Positions 29,726 through 47,461 are shown, numbered from the stretch's first letter. The stretch is DNA of 64,000 nucleotides from Corticium candelabrum (GCF_963422355.1 NC_085099.1:4181820-4245819); one strand, 5' to 3'. Numbers and translations are program-made. The notes: generated from the letters alone by a model not told the origin.

Positions 29726-30511
29726 TTAGAAATTTGATGAACATGAAACAACGACAATGAAACAATGGTTGTCTTGAATTTTTCTTTGCTACTGATGTGT
29801 GTCATTAGTGTTGCAGTCTTTATGTTTGACTATTGCTCAGCAGCTTGTGAGAACATGTAATTGTTAGCATGATAAAACAGTCTTAATCTCAACGTGTTCG
29901 ATCTGTTGCTTTCAGAGCTGTCAAACCACCAGTTCTTCTGACTTGTATGTGTTATTGATAATATGTACTAGATAATTATCTATAGCATAATACCGTATAC
30001 ATATATATCATGCAGAAAAGTAGGGAATACGGTGTGGCGGTGTAGAATGTCTCGCTGCAGTAGAAACTCGCAAATTTAATCCAATTTACACATAGAAATG
30101 TGCCACAATGCAAACTCAACACTACATGTATAAGCGACAAAACACATATATGAGCTCATGCACTTTTGCCTTCCCCAAACGGGTCCCTGAAGGTTTGACC
30201 AACATAGACGGAAGAGATATTTTCTATTACAGGTAATAGTTATGACACTACATGTCAGCAATCTTAGAACCAAAAAATGAAGAGCAGGAGCTCTGGTCGA
30301 GACTTTACTCTCAACTGAATAACACCAGTTGATAATGCTGGCTGGACCGGAAAATTAATACAATTATTAATGTCTATTCGCCTACCTCATCTAATTTTGT
30401 CATATTTTGCCATATAGAAAATGAAATGAAACAAGGAAACCACCCGTAAACCAGTTACTCTACTACTCAAAACACAATAGCTATTTATTTAATATTAATT
30501 CACTTAAGATA
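29726..30511. other. Spacer between TEP-C and its methyltransferase pseudogene
   Basis: It matches the spacers at 6563-7519 (without the CA tract) and 17370-18214. No gene is seen. Confidence 0.6.
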
Positions 30512-31310
30512 TTACAAAGCTTTCCTTGCCAACACTGTAAACACTGCAAATTGATATCGAATTTTCTTATGAGAATCTGACCTGTACAGCTGCCTGAGAC
30601 ATTCCAGGTATTTCTTTCTCAACACATAAGATTTGAAAGCTGGAACAGCAGCTTCCACCAGTGCGACCAGATCTTCGACGGTCGGCTCTTCCCCTTCGAC
30701 CATTTTGACATCAGACATCTCTATATCAAATCCAATAGCAGTGCAGAGCTGCAACCAGGTTGAAACTGAGTCAAGATAGATGCCCCAGACCGAGTCCAGA
30801 CATTCTGAAGGCGGCAATAGAGAAAGAATGTCTCTGAAAATAAATCTGTCTTGAGTCTGGGTAGGAAATACGAGAAATACAAATGGACCACCGGGTTTCA
30901 GACTTGAATAAATATCTTTCATAATAATTGAACGATCGACAGGTTTAATCCATTGAAATACCATGTTGCTCAATATTCCATCAAACGGCCGGTCCAAGTC
31001 TCATCGTTTCTTTTCTAATTCCCTGTACAAATGTTAGTGGCACGTGACTGCTGTGTAATCTGATCAGCTCTCCTCTAGCTAACGCTATTCTTCTCTTGTC
31101 GATATCTACACTAACTACTCGTCCTGATTTACCGACTCTCGATGCTAACTCTACTGCAGGCCTTCCGGTAGCCCAACCAAAGTCAAGAATACTTTCTTCT
31201 CTCTGCGGTTTCAGATATTAATTCATCAGTTGACAAGACATTCGAAAGTGGACGTCGGAGTTCTCGTGAAAAGTATCAACGTCACTTTTAACTTGCTCAC
31301 ACAAATTCAT
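30512..31310 (-). pseudogene. Methyltransferase pseudogene, unit C
   Basis: This is a copy of the intact gene at 18215-19009. The C-terminal 160 codons remain open (30512-30997, including the FQWIKP and LKPGGPF segments). A 4-base CCGG insertion near 30988-30995 shifts the frame, and a TAA stands at 31218-31220 in the DLMNEYLKP segment. Motif I has also lost conserved residues in this region. The equivalent of the start ATG is at 31310. Confidence 0.85.
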
Positions 31311-32438
<1,128 letters not shown>

Positions 32439-35307
32439 CTATCCAAAATTTTGACCTCCGCCGGATCCAGAAGACAATATTTCAACCACGTCTCCACTAA
32501 TGATCTCTGCATCACATTCTTCTAAATTGTTGTTGGAAATTTCGTTAGGAGGATCGTACTTTACGGTTGTGCTAAAGTCTAGACACAAAATCAAACGTAT
32601 AATTTTGTTCAAGAAGAAGAAATCTTCAGTATAGTAAGCAATACCCGGTTGGTAGTACGAATACGCCCTGACATACGCTGGTCGAAGATTAACAACGCAG
32701 TGACTTCGTTTTTGCTCAAAACTGAAACATAACGGCTTGTCTTGAGGAAACTAAATATTAAAGATGCTTATTAACAAGCGTATTGCATCAACGATAAAAC
32801 CATGTAAGTTATTTAGACTTCATCAAAATAGAAAGTGGCGAGACGACGTTTAACTTCATATCGCATCAGACCGATCTCTGTCTTTGGAAATAACTGATAT
32901 AACAACGAAAACGATAACCACGATATAAAGAACATTATACGTGAACATTAAATGATAGTTTGTATATACTTGTTGAAGTAATATCGAGTCTGCTTGGAAT
33001 CCCGACATCAGACCCACTTCAACGATGACCATTCCCGGTTTTTCCTCTAGTCTCTTCCACCTACATGCAATGGGAATGTCACGTGTTTATACATTGTTTG
33101 CGTAGTCGACGTCTTACTTAAAACAGACATTCGTGATCAAAACTGTCGGTTGTTGTTGTTGCGTTCGGTTTGCGAATGAAACGTTCTGTGTGGGCGTGTC
33201 CCTGTCGTTGTTCTCCTCCTCTGTTTCTCTCGAATGCCGTTCGATCTCTTTTTCAATTTCTTTGTCTATCTCATCTATATTCGGATCTTCTTCCCAAAAG
33301 AGATCGTCAGGGTTCGGTAGTTCGTCGATTTCGTCTTGTGAGTTTCGTGTGAATCGATTCAAGTCAAACGTGATCTCGTCTAAGTTAAATGTTTTGGCTT
33401 TCACCGATACGTTTAGTTGGAACGAGTCGCTTGGATCGATGTTAGGAATGTTGTAGGTCAGATCGGCCTAAATGTAAACAAAGCAATAAGGGTGAATATA
33501 ACATTATACACGTTACAATTTTTTCACCTGAAACAATACGTGACCGCTCCCAGTACCGCGTGCATTTACATGGGTTGAATGGAATATAGCAATCTACCGT
33601 TTACCACAAATATGACAATTCACCCTCTATTATCTATTATTCAAACTTAGTTTTACAACGATTAGAATACCTCCTCTCTTTGAGTGATCAGTTTGTTGTG
33701 CTGGTCTACGCTAAACGTTTTGTCTATGTGATTCTTCATTGTAACGTGAACAGCCAGGTTGATCGAATCATTAGAGTAGAATTTTCGTGCAGCTTGAGAA
33801 AGCGCAAACAATGCCAATACCGTATCCTACAGTACAAACCATCTCGTGAACGTTTCTGTCTACGATATAACAGTATATACGTTGGCATGCAGTTACTTGA
33901 GTCGATCGATATCCGCCGCATCCGTCCATCTGCTCGATCAACCACGAAACGACGCAAACCGTCTCTGCTATTCTGTCTCTCTCCACACATGCCAGAATTA
34001 CATAAGCAGCCGTCTGTATGCTCGACGGTTTGTAGCGACATCTATATGACCGTCTACATTGCTGTCCGAGAGACCAAAAGCACGTGTCGCCTTGAGATAG
34101 TCTAACGTTACACAATCGTATAGATAGAAGTAAAGTTGACGCACTAACCTTTTCTGTCTGCAAGTGAGAATAGCTGGTCAATGAGTGCGTCAGTCTCTTC
34201 CTCGTTTGCCATGGCCAGCGCGTACGCTACCATCGCCTTAGAATACGGGTTAACGACGTTGTCGATGTTTTTTAGTAGAAACGATATGCTCTTTCTAGCG
34301 ACGTCGTCGATAACAACGTTGCCATCATTGCATTGCAATTCCTATCAAGATATACAAACAACATTCTAGTAGATGGCACGACTGTCACATTATAAATTAA
34401 TTACCTTGGTTTTCAATTTGCGTTTTACTTCTAAAAGTGCCATTATGTTGTATGCCGTTAATTCTAATTGAACGGATTTTTCTGAGCCACCCGATGCACA
34501 ATACAATCCTCCACGGCCAACGTCGACCTTCACTCCTAGAGATCCGTCCTTACTTTGCTGACTTATCAACCAACAAAGCGATCGGCTCATCGATTCGACG
34601 TCGATGTACATGTACGGCATCGCTTGAGCATAAACGCGCATAACGAGAGCTGTCAGACTGCAAAGAATGAGTCAGAATACCTCTAACTATCCTTTCTTAA
34701 TTTAATCTACTTCCTCTTACCACAAGCTTCCTTTACTACTGCCATCTCCGAAAGCAGCGTACGAACCGTCTCTTCTTTGGTACCTCAATTCTCTCTGATA
34801 ACCTTACAAAAAATACAACCTCTATACAATATTTTTTTAAAAAGATGCCCTGTTTTGTATAAGGCGTTGTTTCTTGTCTTCAAATTAGCAAAGTGTATCA
34901 CATGCACATTAGACACATGCATGTATGAAGATAAGACATAAAGCTAAATGGCGAGAAACAACCCTTCTCTATACTATACGTGTGCACCAGCCATTTCAAC
35001 TTTACGTTTACTAATCTGAGGCACCAGTTAGGCAAATTATAGTTTGTCTATTATCAATTGACTAAACACTGTTTACAAGTAAGCCTATTTATGCATTCAA
35101 TCAAAGTGGTGTGCATACTAGTGTATAAATATATATTTATTTCTATACTTAAGATAATACATTTTGGAAAACGTATTAGCAATTCTTTTAAGAAATTATT
35201 TGTTATGACATTTTTTGACACAGTCTTAATGGGTAAGGCTTGAGACGGGATAAAAAATTTTGTATTAGTTAGCGAGAATGTAAACAATGTGTATACGTGT
35301 GTGCATA

Positions 35308-38300
35308 CAGTGGCGGAGCTAGGGTAGGGGTTGTGGGGGTTGCAACCCCCCTTTTGTTAGTCTTGGAATTCGGCTCGCGCTTGGCAGTCTGGGACACCGA
35401 AGCTATTCTTTGCGATGGCAGGCTAAGACCACCTTTCTTTCTCAATATTTAAGTAATCAATCATATCTTTTGTTGGATGTGTTTAGAACTAATGGTAATT
35501 ATTTCAAATTTGCTCCCACGTATTGAAGAGATTGTAGTTGTTATCAGTCTCTGACTGCAGGTTCACGTGACCAGCTTACTAATCAAGCGCAGTTTTCTTC
35601 ATGCTGTATCTACAGAATCCGTGACTCCGGCATTGCAGCTTGTCATAATACCTGCTTTGTTCAAAAGGTAAGTAGGACTCGTTACACTCGCGGATGGTTT
35701 TCTCGTAGAACTACTCTCTGTTCGCGTTGACTTTGCGCTTTGAAAATTTGTAACAACTTCTGCGCAATAGGGCGGACAGTGACGATCTTGGCATCGTTCG
35801 AAACCGTAAGTTCCCAGATATTTTTATAGTTAGGGTAACGAAGGCGTATGTATTACACAGGCGGTTTGATAAGGATTTTGCATATCAAGAGTCATTAGGG
35901 TTCTTGACTCATTAATTAAGAAGGTATGGTCGTAAAACAAGAATGCTGCTAATAGAGGAAGTCGCCAATTAACAATGTCACTAAACGTTCCGCTGTCTTG
36001 ACATCAACACACAGTTGCTCTTGTTTCGTGAGTAGTTGCTTGGTATTTCTGACTCCTCTTCTCGTTGTGTTTTGTCTTGATAGCTTGCAACTTTCTCTAC
36101 TGTTACCTAACATCTTTGTATTGTAATATGAGCTCTAAAATATACAGTTAATGCGTTATAACTTGACATCTGAGTGTCGTAAACAAAATGCAGCTGCATC
36201 ATTAGTCACTTCCGAGCGCAAACTGATCTAAACCGTGACAGACTCAGCAAACCGCTAGTAGATTAGAGGCGTAGGAATAAAAGCATCAAACATTGTTACA
36301 ACTGAGGTGGCAATGTTAGACAGTATACTTTCTGTTTACTTATTAGCTACACTTGGCCAAAATCAAACTTCAAAATCGAAATCAAAATCAAACAGTGAAG
36401 CGGCACGTGTCCCTCCAGCGCCTCTACAAGTTCCTATGCTTATGCTTATAGGCAAACTACGCATTGATCTGTCTTAACGTGTGTTCCAACAAAGCCTGCG
36501 TATGTACCTGGTCAGAGTAAGGCTCATTCACAGTGAGTCTGACTCTGTGGTTACAGGCTGTATTAAATTGTCAAGCTGTCGTGCAGTTGACTCTCTGAAT
36601 AGCGCGCCAACAATTTAGGAATTTGCATAACAATATCTTATAATATCGTGTGTTAATAAATAATGGTTCAGCTGTATTTAACTGGTAGAGTTCTTGAGAG
36701 ACAAGACAAAGATAGTTCGCCTGCAAAATTGAAATGTTTGAATCAGGAGGATGCAGAAAAGGACCATCCGTCAGAGTCAAGCCTTTCTGTCATGCATCCA
36801 AGCCGCAAGAAGGTTTCAACGGGTGTGGCAAGCAATGTAGACGTTGCTGCTCCTTCTAGTGATACGGAGGGAAATCTGATTGATCTAGGATTCCTTGCAA
36901 AGGCCTCAAGTGGTTCCATGCTCCACTTTAGGAAGCTAGCTGAAGAATTGCCTGACAGCAAGAAAATGCAGTTTCTTCACTCACATTGGAAGCCCTCTCC
37001 TTCTTTCCGCCTTTGCTCTCATTAAGTGACAAAGAATAAGAAAAGCTGGACCGTCAGTTTTCAGCACTCATGGCTGGAAAATTTCCTGGCTGGTGTACAA
37101 CAAACTCCTTGATGGAGGAATCTGTAAGTTTTGCATACCCTTTTCTGAGCAGCCAGGTAGAGGCGCCAGGGGTGCAAAGCCTGGCGTTTTGGCCCGATCG
37201 CCTTAGCATGGACTGTATACAAAAAGTCTTGGAAAGAACGGTGTCCTTGTTCGCCACGCAGAGAGTGACATGCATCATGGTGCAGCTCTACGAGCAGACC
37301 TACTCAGGTTGAATTTTGAAAATCCCTCAGCCAGAGTAGATTCTCAAATAATGTTGAAGGAAGCTGATCAACAAGAGGAAAACAAAAAAGTTCTCAGGCA
37401 GATTGTTAGTGCTGTTGAGTATCTAGCTAAGCAAGGCCTACCTCTTTGAGCCCATCGTGACGACAAAGTTAATTTTTCTAATGAATATGTCACCAAAAAA
37501 CGCCGTCCTTCAAAGACATCTTCTTTAGTGACAGAAAAATGCTCGGTATACCAGCAAGACTATTAAGAATGAAATCTTGAATATCTAGGCTTTCAGAATC
37601 AAGGAATTCCTGACAAAACCTGTCAGAGAAAATTGTTTACCGTTCACAATTATGGCTGATGAAGTGACCGATCCTCATGCCAACCAGGAAATTCTTGGAG
37701 TCTGATTGAGATTTGTTGACTTGTCCGCTCCAGAAGATCCTCATATACAGGAATGCTTTGTCAGTTTCTTGTGCTTACAAAGAGCCACGGCGACTAATAA
37801 CTTCGAATATTCTGGAATTGCTTCCCATGAGTCATTGTCTCTCGATCCATCCAATATCCGTGGACAGGCTTATGATGGAGCGTCCGTGATCTCATCCGGA
37901 ATAGGTGGTGTACAAGCCAAGATCAAAGCGAAGTCTCCATTGGCCCGGTATACGCACTGCTATTGCCATTGCCTTAGTTTGTCTATAGCTGACTGTTGTA
38001 AAGTGCAAGAGGTAAAATACGTTCTCGGGGTCATCAATGAATGTTTATTTTTCTTGGAACACAGTCCGAAGAGGCAGTGCATGTTTGAGCTAACAGTAAG
38101 TATGTACCTGCCGGAATCAGCTCACACTAAACTTCAGGAACTCTGTAAAACGCGTTGGAAAGAGCGTCATACGTGCTTCGATCTCTTTTAGAAATGTGTG
38201 AAGCCCTTGTTACCTTCTTAGACGCTATTTCGTCCCCTCGAGATTATCCCGACTTAGAATCAGAATCTGCAGATGGAAGTTGGAATTGGGATAGATACAC

Positions 38301-39502
38301 TAGAGTTAAAGCACAAGGTCTTAAAGCTGCATTGTGTTCATTTCAAACGGTTGCAGTATTTACAATAACTAAGAACATTCTTGATGAAGTGAGAGATCTG
38401 GCAGCGAAACTACAGACTCTTGACCAGGATATCTTTGTTGCGTACGGATTGGTTTACTCAGTAACCGAGAGAATTGAGGCAACAAGGCAAGATATAGACA
38501 ACCGCTTCAACTTATGGTATCAAGACATTCTGCAACTCGCAAACAGTATTGGATCCGTTGAATCTGTTCCAAGAAAAACGAACTTACAGGAAAACCGAAG
38601 CAATGCACCTAGTCAGAGCCCGACTGAGCACTACAAACGATCTGTTGCGATACCCCTCCTAGACTCCCTGCTTCTGCAGCTGCGCAAACGATTTAACGGT
38701 GATCAAGATAATATCCAAGCATTGTTGTGTCTAGTGCCTACCCATTTGGTTCGTTCTGATGTTGACCCAATGGAAGAAGTAGATGGAATGATGCACTGGC
38801 AAACCGATCTTCCATTCCCGAAGTCTATAAGAAGTGAAGTGAGAAGGTGGCAGTCAGTATGGCAAGGCAAATCCCAGGAAATGCAAGAAAAGAGGAAAAG
38901 AGGGCAAGAGTGCACGAAAGTCATACTTAACAATCTTCTCATGGCCTTGGGAGCGTGTGACTCTCAGATGTATCCAAATGTTCATCGTCTGTTATTGATA
39001 GCATGTACACTACCTATGACAAGTGCAGAAGCGGGGAGGTCATTTTCTCTACTGAGGAGACTAAAGACTTATGCAAGATCTACCATGGCAGAAGAGCGTC
39101 TTGCCGACCTAACAGTTATCGCCATGTATTACAAAGAGTGGGTACCAGTAGACAAAGTTTGTCACGCTTTTGTACAAAATCATCCACGGAGGATGTTTCT
39201 TCCGTCTTGGTTTGAAAGAGATATGACTGCACCATAATTTACTTAACGTCTATGTAGCAGTAGTATAGACATGATGTTGCAGTTAGATTCTGTTAAACAG
39301 TTTTGATGATTTAGGGTGTTTATAGCATGCATGACACATGCATTGCTAAAGATATGTTGCCATAGTTGTTTCCATTTACTCTAGCTAAGCTCTACGTAAG
39401 CTATTATTTGCATTTCTGACGATACAAGCATAATGACTAAAGTGGGCGTGGTCTATCCAAATCTGCAACCCCCTCTTTTGAAAAATCCTGGATCTGCGCC
39501 TG
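35308..39502 (+). mobile_element. hAT-family DNA transposon (4.2 kb) inside a TEP-D intron
   Basis: The 5' end is CAGTGGCGGAGCTAGG followed by a G-rich/C-rich segment. The 3' end is CTGGATCTGCGCCTG, giving imperfect terminal inverted repeats starting CAG. The flanks are GCATA (35303-35307) and CCATA (39503-39507), consistent with a 5-bp target duplication with one substitution. It is inserted antisense to TEP-D between the thioester exon and the GYQREL exon. It contains a degraded transposase gene. Confidence 0.8.
36663..39237 (+). pseudogene. Degraded hAT transposase (TTF-type finger, DUF4371-like, hAT dimerisation)
   Basis: The reading frame is broken into pieces: 36663-37025, 37070-37312, 37706-38191 and 38155-39237, with stops and a frame change near 38160. 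Recognisable parts are the GQAYDGASV motif (transposase core Asp), the CHCLSLSI helix, KTRWKER, the central EHYKRSVAIPLLD helix, and the C-terminal dimerisation segment around TSAEAGRSFSLLRRLK containing the catalytic Glu. The last 360 codons are open. It resembles the intact transposase at 60265-62979 only at the motif level, so it is a different subfamily. Confidence 0.85.
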
Positions 39503-39716
39503 CCATATGTGTTTGCGCTCGAGCACAATGTCAAATTTGAAACGACATTAAAGCGTCTATATCGGTACAAACCGATGACTGGATGGAGTCACCAGATTTG
39601 CACAACCAGGTTGATGAAAGTAAATCCCCTACGTAAATGTATCACTTAATAAGCAACAAAGAGATCTTCTCAACAAACGTGGTTTAATGGCAACAAAACG
39701 ACATGCATTGCAGACG

Positions 39717-39718
<2 letters not shown>

Positions 39719-39758
<40 letters not shown>
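39719..39758. repeat. (TA)n microsatellite
   Basis: About 20 TA units lie between the hAT 3' end and the thioester exon of TEP-D. No function is suggested. Confidence 0.95.
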
Positions 39759-39761
<3 letters not shown>

Positions 39762-42700
39762 ATTGAATTAAGATAGTTTAAAACGTGTTTAATTGACGCA
39801 TTAATAAGAATAATTATTTATCAAACAATTGCTTTTTTGCTGTTCATAACACACCTGTACTCATTATCCTTGTTGTCTTTTCCTCCGTCGCGTACGTAAG
39901 ACTATCGGTTTCTACGAGATATTTTCTGATATAGACGGCTGGAGCAAAGTTGATCATGTTCTGTTCTCCACATCCATATGGCATTCTTAAAAGGGAACCA
40001 AGGCAGCTTATGGCGGGACCCATGAAATCACCTAAAAACGTCGTGGCATGTAATACATACCATCGGCATTAAATACAAGCACCAGGAACTCTCTTACCTG
40101 TTACAGACAAGACGACCCTAGCGGAACCATTGATGACATAATTCGGTAATTCCAGAGGAAATTCTAAATTAGTTGATGAAGAAACAAAAGCACTCTGAGA
40201 TTCACGTTTTTCAACTCCTTCCGGCTGTTGAATTAAAAATACCGATAATGTAAATTAGCTAGAGTTAACCATCGTTGTTTGCTTGCCTTACTTCTACTAA
40301 AAGAGTCCTCAACACTGCGTCGAAATCTAACGAAGAATAGGCCGATACTTTGAGCGGAATGTATCCCAATTGTAACGGTACGATATGGAAACGAACGGTA
40401 GCGCTGTCTTTTGACTGAACTAAGATAGTCGTATTTCTCTTACTGCCGTCTCCGTCGGAAAATCTAAATTCTGATAATTGCTTCTCAAGTACCATCAACA
40501 CCTGCAATACAGTCGGTAGTACTGGAGTTACAGTATTAGATACTTACTAACATATGATGTAGCAAGTTAAATATATTTTAGCTTAGAAATGATAATAACT
40601 TCTAATGACTTTAGTTACATAAACACAAACAAAGTTAAACATTGTAAATTTAAAAGATGCAAACCATAACATAATTACATATTACAACTTCTATGCAGCT
40701 GTGCTGCAGCACATTGACCAATTTTATCCTCGGTTTTTGAAAACAAAATGAAACACTAGTTTACTTCGTTTGCATGGAGTGGCATAGTTGGTTGCCTAAC
40801 CGCCTGACGACCGCTGCTGCACACACATGCAGTTTATGAGTAGAAACCTTTTGCTATTAATCATTGCATTCGACATGTACATGTTTAGAAATTATAATAC
40901 AGGTATAGCCTTTGCTGTGTATATTATTTCCCATTATTTTCAGCAAATAAATTATATCATTTAAACAAATTTATTGTAAGGAGAACTGAGAAAGTTTACT
41001 ATAAATTACCGTAAGATTTTCGTGATAATAATTGAAGACTGTAGCGATCACAGTCATCTCTTCTCCTCGAATGACCGAATATGGAAGACTGAGCGACACG
41101 AAGAATGGTTGAAACGCTAAGACAGTTGCAGGCATCTCTGCTATTCCGAAAGCTGAAGACTCCGAGATAGCGAACGCGTCGGCCACCCACGTAGTGACAG
41201 TATCAGGAACTGTCAAGTTCAACACCACATGACCGCTACCACTGGACGAAGAAACACGCTACATCTACATTACCTACTCTGTCTCTTTTAGAAGATGAAC
41301 TTACTCTGTGATGTGATCTTCCCACAGCCACGTTTCGGGAAAGAAAGTTCTTACTCTGCCAATGCCAGCTAGACCACCATTTTCGCCTTCGTCTTCTCCA
41401 CCGTCACCCGAACCAACTTGACGTTTAAAGCGATAAACTTTCTTCCCTCCAAAGTGGTAACTGCTCATGACTGCCATACCTGCAGACTATCAAACAATAG
41501 AATAGCGATATCGCAGTCTTTGCTTCCTTGGTTATTCGTGCACCTCATGCATATCTTACTTGAAATGATTGAGGATATTCAGTGTTGGGCCACCACGATC
41601 TCCACCAGTCTCTCATACCACCGGGTACCGTATCGCTTAAACTATACAGACCCGTCCTGTCGTCATCGGAAGTGCTAAACTGAACGTCGTATTTTGACAT
41701 TTCAGATAATACCTGAAGAATGCGTTGACGGTCAACATTCTATTGTATGGAATAAGTGGTTATACCCATCATGCCTACATATACCTTTTCTGCAGTCATT
41801 TGATTTGCACAAGAGGAAGGCACCAGATATACGCTTTTATCTACTGCTGATAAACTGACCATCGAACCAGGATCTGCTGTTATCGACATCAGAATGTTTC
41901 TTCCAGGTTTTGTCTCATTTAAGCTAAACTCCACGTTGACCTATAATGTAGAGCTGTTGTCTGAGAAATGGTTTGGAAAGATATACGTCCAGTGATTATA
42001 AATAATGGATACCTTGTGTTGAAAACATGGCTGCACTCTCAATGTGATGACGTCAGCAATTGCGGTGTTCTTCTCTCCGATATAGTAGGAAACGAGATGA
42101 AACTGAGGTGTCATTGCACAGCTGACATTGATGGCAATACTAAATTCGTATATTCCCGAATACTTTCCAGACTTTTCCGCTTTCACTGATTCAGTCTAGG
42201 AACGCAGAAGTGATCCTTTCGAGGATACCTGTTGAACAGAAATAGAGACGGTGGAAAACAATTCTAAGATGAATTAGAGAATCTCAATATCTTACCAGCA
42301 AAAACAAGTTTGTTTCAATCGCTTCAGTTGTGTAGAATGTCAACTCATTGCTACCAGGCTACAAGGCAAAAACGTTAAGATACTATACATAAGCAGACTG
42401 CATGGATAGAATCTTACAAATAATAACTCTTCTTCTGATCTGGTGGTGATCTGAGGTTTGCTGAGGAAACCATTTACTTGAATTGTGTAAGTCGCTGTAT
42501 TGGCAGAATCGACTATCGCCTAAATTATACGACAAACTATACTCAATAGAAACTTTGAAATACGCTCAATATAATTTTGCGTACGTTAGCGACAATGTCG
42601 TGACCAAAATAATTTCTTTCCAAAAACACTTCAAATTCTGCCGTACCTGTTGATAGCCTCAACAACAATAGAATGGATTTTTCTGTTTGATGGATATTGC

Positions 42701-44737
42701 GATACAAACAAGTTAATGATGACGTTTGTCCGATTGACAAACGGCACCAAATCAGGAGTCATTACATTGACCTAATAAAATGTCGATATCTGAAGTAAGG
42801 TAATCTGGACGACGACAAGTCAGTGTTCGTATATACTTTTATTGTGAAAGGCAGTCCTGGTTTAAACATTCTGGGTGATCCCGGTAGAAAGCTGACAACA
42901 TAATCATATTCGGATGCTACTGCTATTTCTGTTGAATTGATTTCTGTTTGTGTTCCTTTTTCTATTACGGTTACATTGAACTCGACGTAGGACGAATATC
43001 GCTTATAGTAGTAATTTGGTAATAAGAAGTTCGATCCCAGGAACACCGTGAAGTCGGTTATTCCATCGATCTGCATGTTGCAACAACAGTTTAATTATAT
43101 AATTTTGTCTTCGCTTAATTAAGAAGCGGCGGAGGCTGCATTAATCTACTTCACCTCTTTGCATTCTTGTGACGTCCGTGTTTGAGGTATATATGTATAA
43201 GAGCGAGAGACGTATACAGATTTTGCCGTTAAACAAGCCACGCCTTTGACCGGTTTTCCATAAGTGTATCTAAATTGAAACTCACGTAGTTATAGAAGTA
43301 CTCTCCTTCAACGTTACATGTTTATCTAACTTTGCTACAACCGTTACGGGAGCTGTCTTGTATGTAGTTACAATGTAAGATGGAACGATAACTGTTACTT
43401 CAAATTTTGGTAGAACTGAAAACGCAACAGAAAACGAAGGTCACAATTGAAAAGAGTAAGACTATCTAATTGACCTAATATGTAAATCAGTTTTGTACCG
43501 TATTCTTTGACTTGAAAACATGAAGTTTGGACTTCAGATTTCTCCTGCAAGAAACAAAAGTTTTGTTACTTTTATGTATTAATGACAGTAATCAAAGACT
43601 TTGAGACAATACAATACCACTGCTGGTGGATATAGTGCGAATACCGAAACGTTCCAAACTCCAGCAACTGGCTCGTCGGACAATGGAAACGATAAAGGAA
43701 CAATTCCTTACAAAATATATTTATTGAGATTTGGAGCATCATATTAAACCTTTAAACAAATTTTTATGTAGCAACTAGTTACCTGTGAGCGGCGATTTGT
43801 CTATCCATTGTTGAACTTTAGTACCATGACCATCCTTTAAAAGAGTACAAAAGAGTAAAGTTCAATTTAGCGTTGACAGTTCAAAGATGGATTAGATGAA
43901 CTATACCGATATCTCTATTGTTACCTACATGTATATATAAACAATGAGCATATAAAGAATGACAGTCTGGTACACTGACAAGTTCAACTCACGTTTCCTT
44001 TGTAAGGTTTCATTTCGAAATCGAGGGCAACAATTCTCATTCGAACTAAACAGAAGAATGTGAACGAAGAACACACAATAAAAACTGTTTCGGATAAACA
44101 GATTAAATTGCAGCGTATAGATGCGTGACTTTGGTACAACTTTGCCTTCGCCAATGTAGTCACACAATGTTGCATTTCAAACTACACAAGTGTTCCATTA
44201 TGTGTAGCCGTTATAGGATTGTGTTTACCTGTTTGTCCAGGCTTGTAAACCGGCTTATCAGTTTGAATAAATATCGTTGGACCCTTTGGCGCCACACCCA
44301 CAATAGCACTTTCCTTGATAAAAGTTTTGTCGCCAGAAACAGCGGAGACGTTGAGTCGGTACTGAGAAGGTAGAACGTCGGACGGAATCTAGGAAAATAT
44401 TGTTTCTCAGTTATTATGAAAACTTGATGTAGTCGTTGTCGTTTTACTTCGAGCGACATCCACACTTCATCAACATTTGTTGACTCTATAGATAGATTAA
44501 TATCAATGGAATAAATAGTGAAAATGAGTTTATACGCGGTCTAACTCTAAGGTACCGTATAGTCCCGTATCAATAGTACGGTCAGCTTCACATATCAACT
44601 GCGAGTTGGTTGGGTCGAACAGCTGAGCTCTAACTTGAACGGTTTCCTTTGGCATTGACATTAACATTACATTCACTCTCGCAACAGAACCTTGACGCAG
44701 CACTCCTGACGTTGCAATCGTGTACCCGTGACAACAA

Positions 44738-46494
<1,757 letters not shown>

Positions 46495-47380
46495 CGACGG
46501 TACCAGGGAAGGAGTTTGCATTCCGTTAAACACTTGTCTTCTGTTAAAGTGCAAACAAATAATGTTTTAGTTTAATGTTTAAAATAATTAATCAAGTAAT
46601 ACTGTGAACTGCTTCATACCAAATGTGTAATATTTGATACGAAATCCTTGTCCTCCGTAACGATATCGTGTTCGAAAGTATGTAAAATTGAGAGTCCTAG
46701 ACAACGAGATTATCCTTTTCGGACGTCTGTCGCTTTGGGGCTCGCAATAAACTGGATAGCCGCCGTCTAAGTGACGATCCCAAAATGTTAAGTTGGCAAG
46801 ATAGCACTGAGAATAGGACTTCCAAAGTGGTTTAAATGTTTCTATTTCTAAAGCTATTTTATATCCCGACGGTGCAACAATGCTCCAATTGCAATGAATG
46901 GTTTGGGAACTAAATATTTGAGGAAACTCTACGATTCCTTCAGTGTCGTTCATTTGTCTACCACACTCTAAACAGCACGTAGCATATATCAAAATGACGT
47001 CCCTTTGATATGACACTTACGAATGGTGCAAGCCGTGCCGGTTAATCCTCTCGGGCATGAGCAAGTGTGTGGAGCGTAGCACGTGCCACCATTTTGGCAC
47101 ACTGGTCGACACTTTGCTGTATAAATGCAAACGAAGTCTTGTTTATGTATTCCATAGTAAGCTACAGCATGCACATAATCTTATTTACTAATTAGACTTA
47201 CGAATGCAACCGCGTCGATCTGGTGCTAGCTCGTAGTTGTTTTTCGAACAGCAACAATAGTAGTCACCGAACGAATTAACACATTTCTGCTCGCAAGTGT
47301 TGAGACTGGAATTAGAACACTCGTCTATATCTACACAGACAAATATACAATATATACATACATATACTGTCAGTAAGTTG

Positions 47381-47442
<62 letters not shown>

Positions 47443-47461
47443 GTATATATATGTATATATA
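47381..47461. repeat. (TA)n microsatellite with TATG variants
   Basis: It lies in the intron between the MAM 3 and EGF exons of the mosaic gene. Confidence 0.95.

Larger units (their letters stand above)
32439..44737 (-). pseudogene. TEP-D: inverted thioester protein copy with two coding lesions
   Basis: It has the complete TEP exon order on the - strand: MG1 exon start 44737, VLPKFEV near 43412, YTYGKPVKG near 43260, MG4 about 42838-43073, RFKR 41421-41432, MG7 about 41010-41240, GCGEQ 39961-39975, TED about 33740-34800, MG8 about 33118-33470, stop 32439-32441. Lesions: one extra base at about 42648 in the MG5 exon, which shifts the frame into a stop, and TAG at 42196-42198 for a conserved Trp. 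Splice sites and the rest look intact, so it is either a young pseudogene or carries sequence errors. The TED catalytic-His position is Arg (34513-34515). The intron after the thioester exon is enlarged to about 5 kb by a hAT insertion. Confidence 0.82.
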
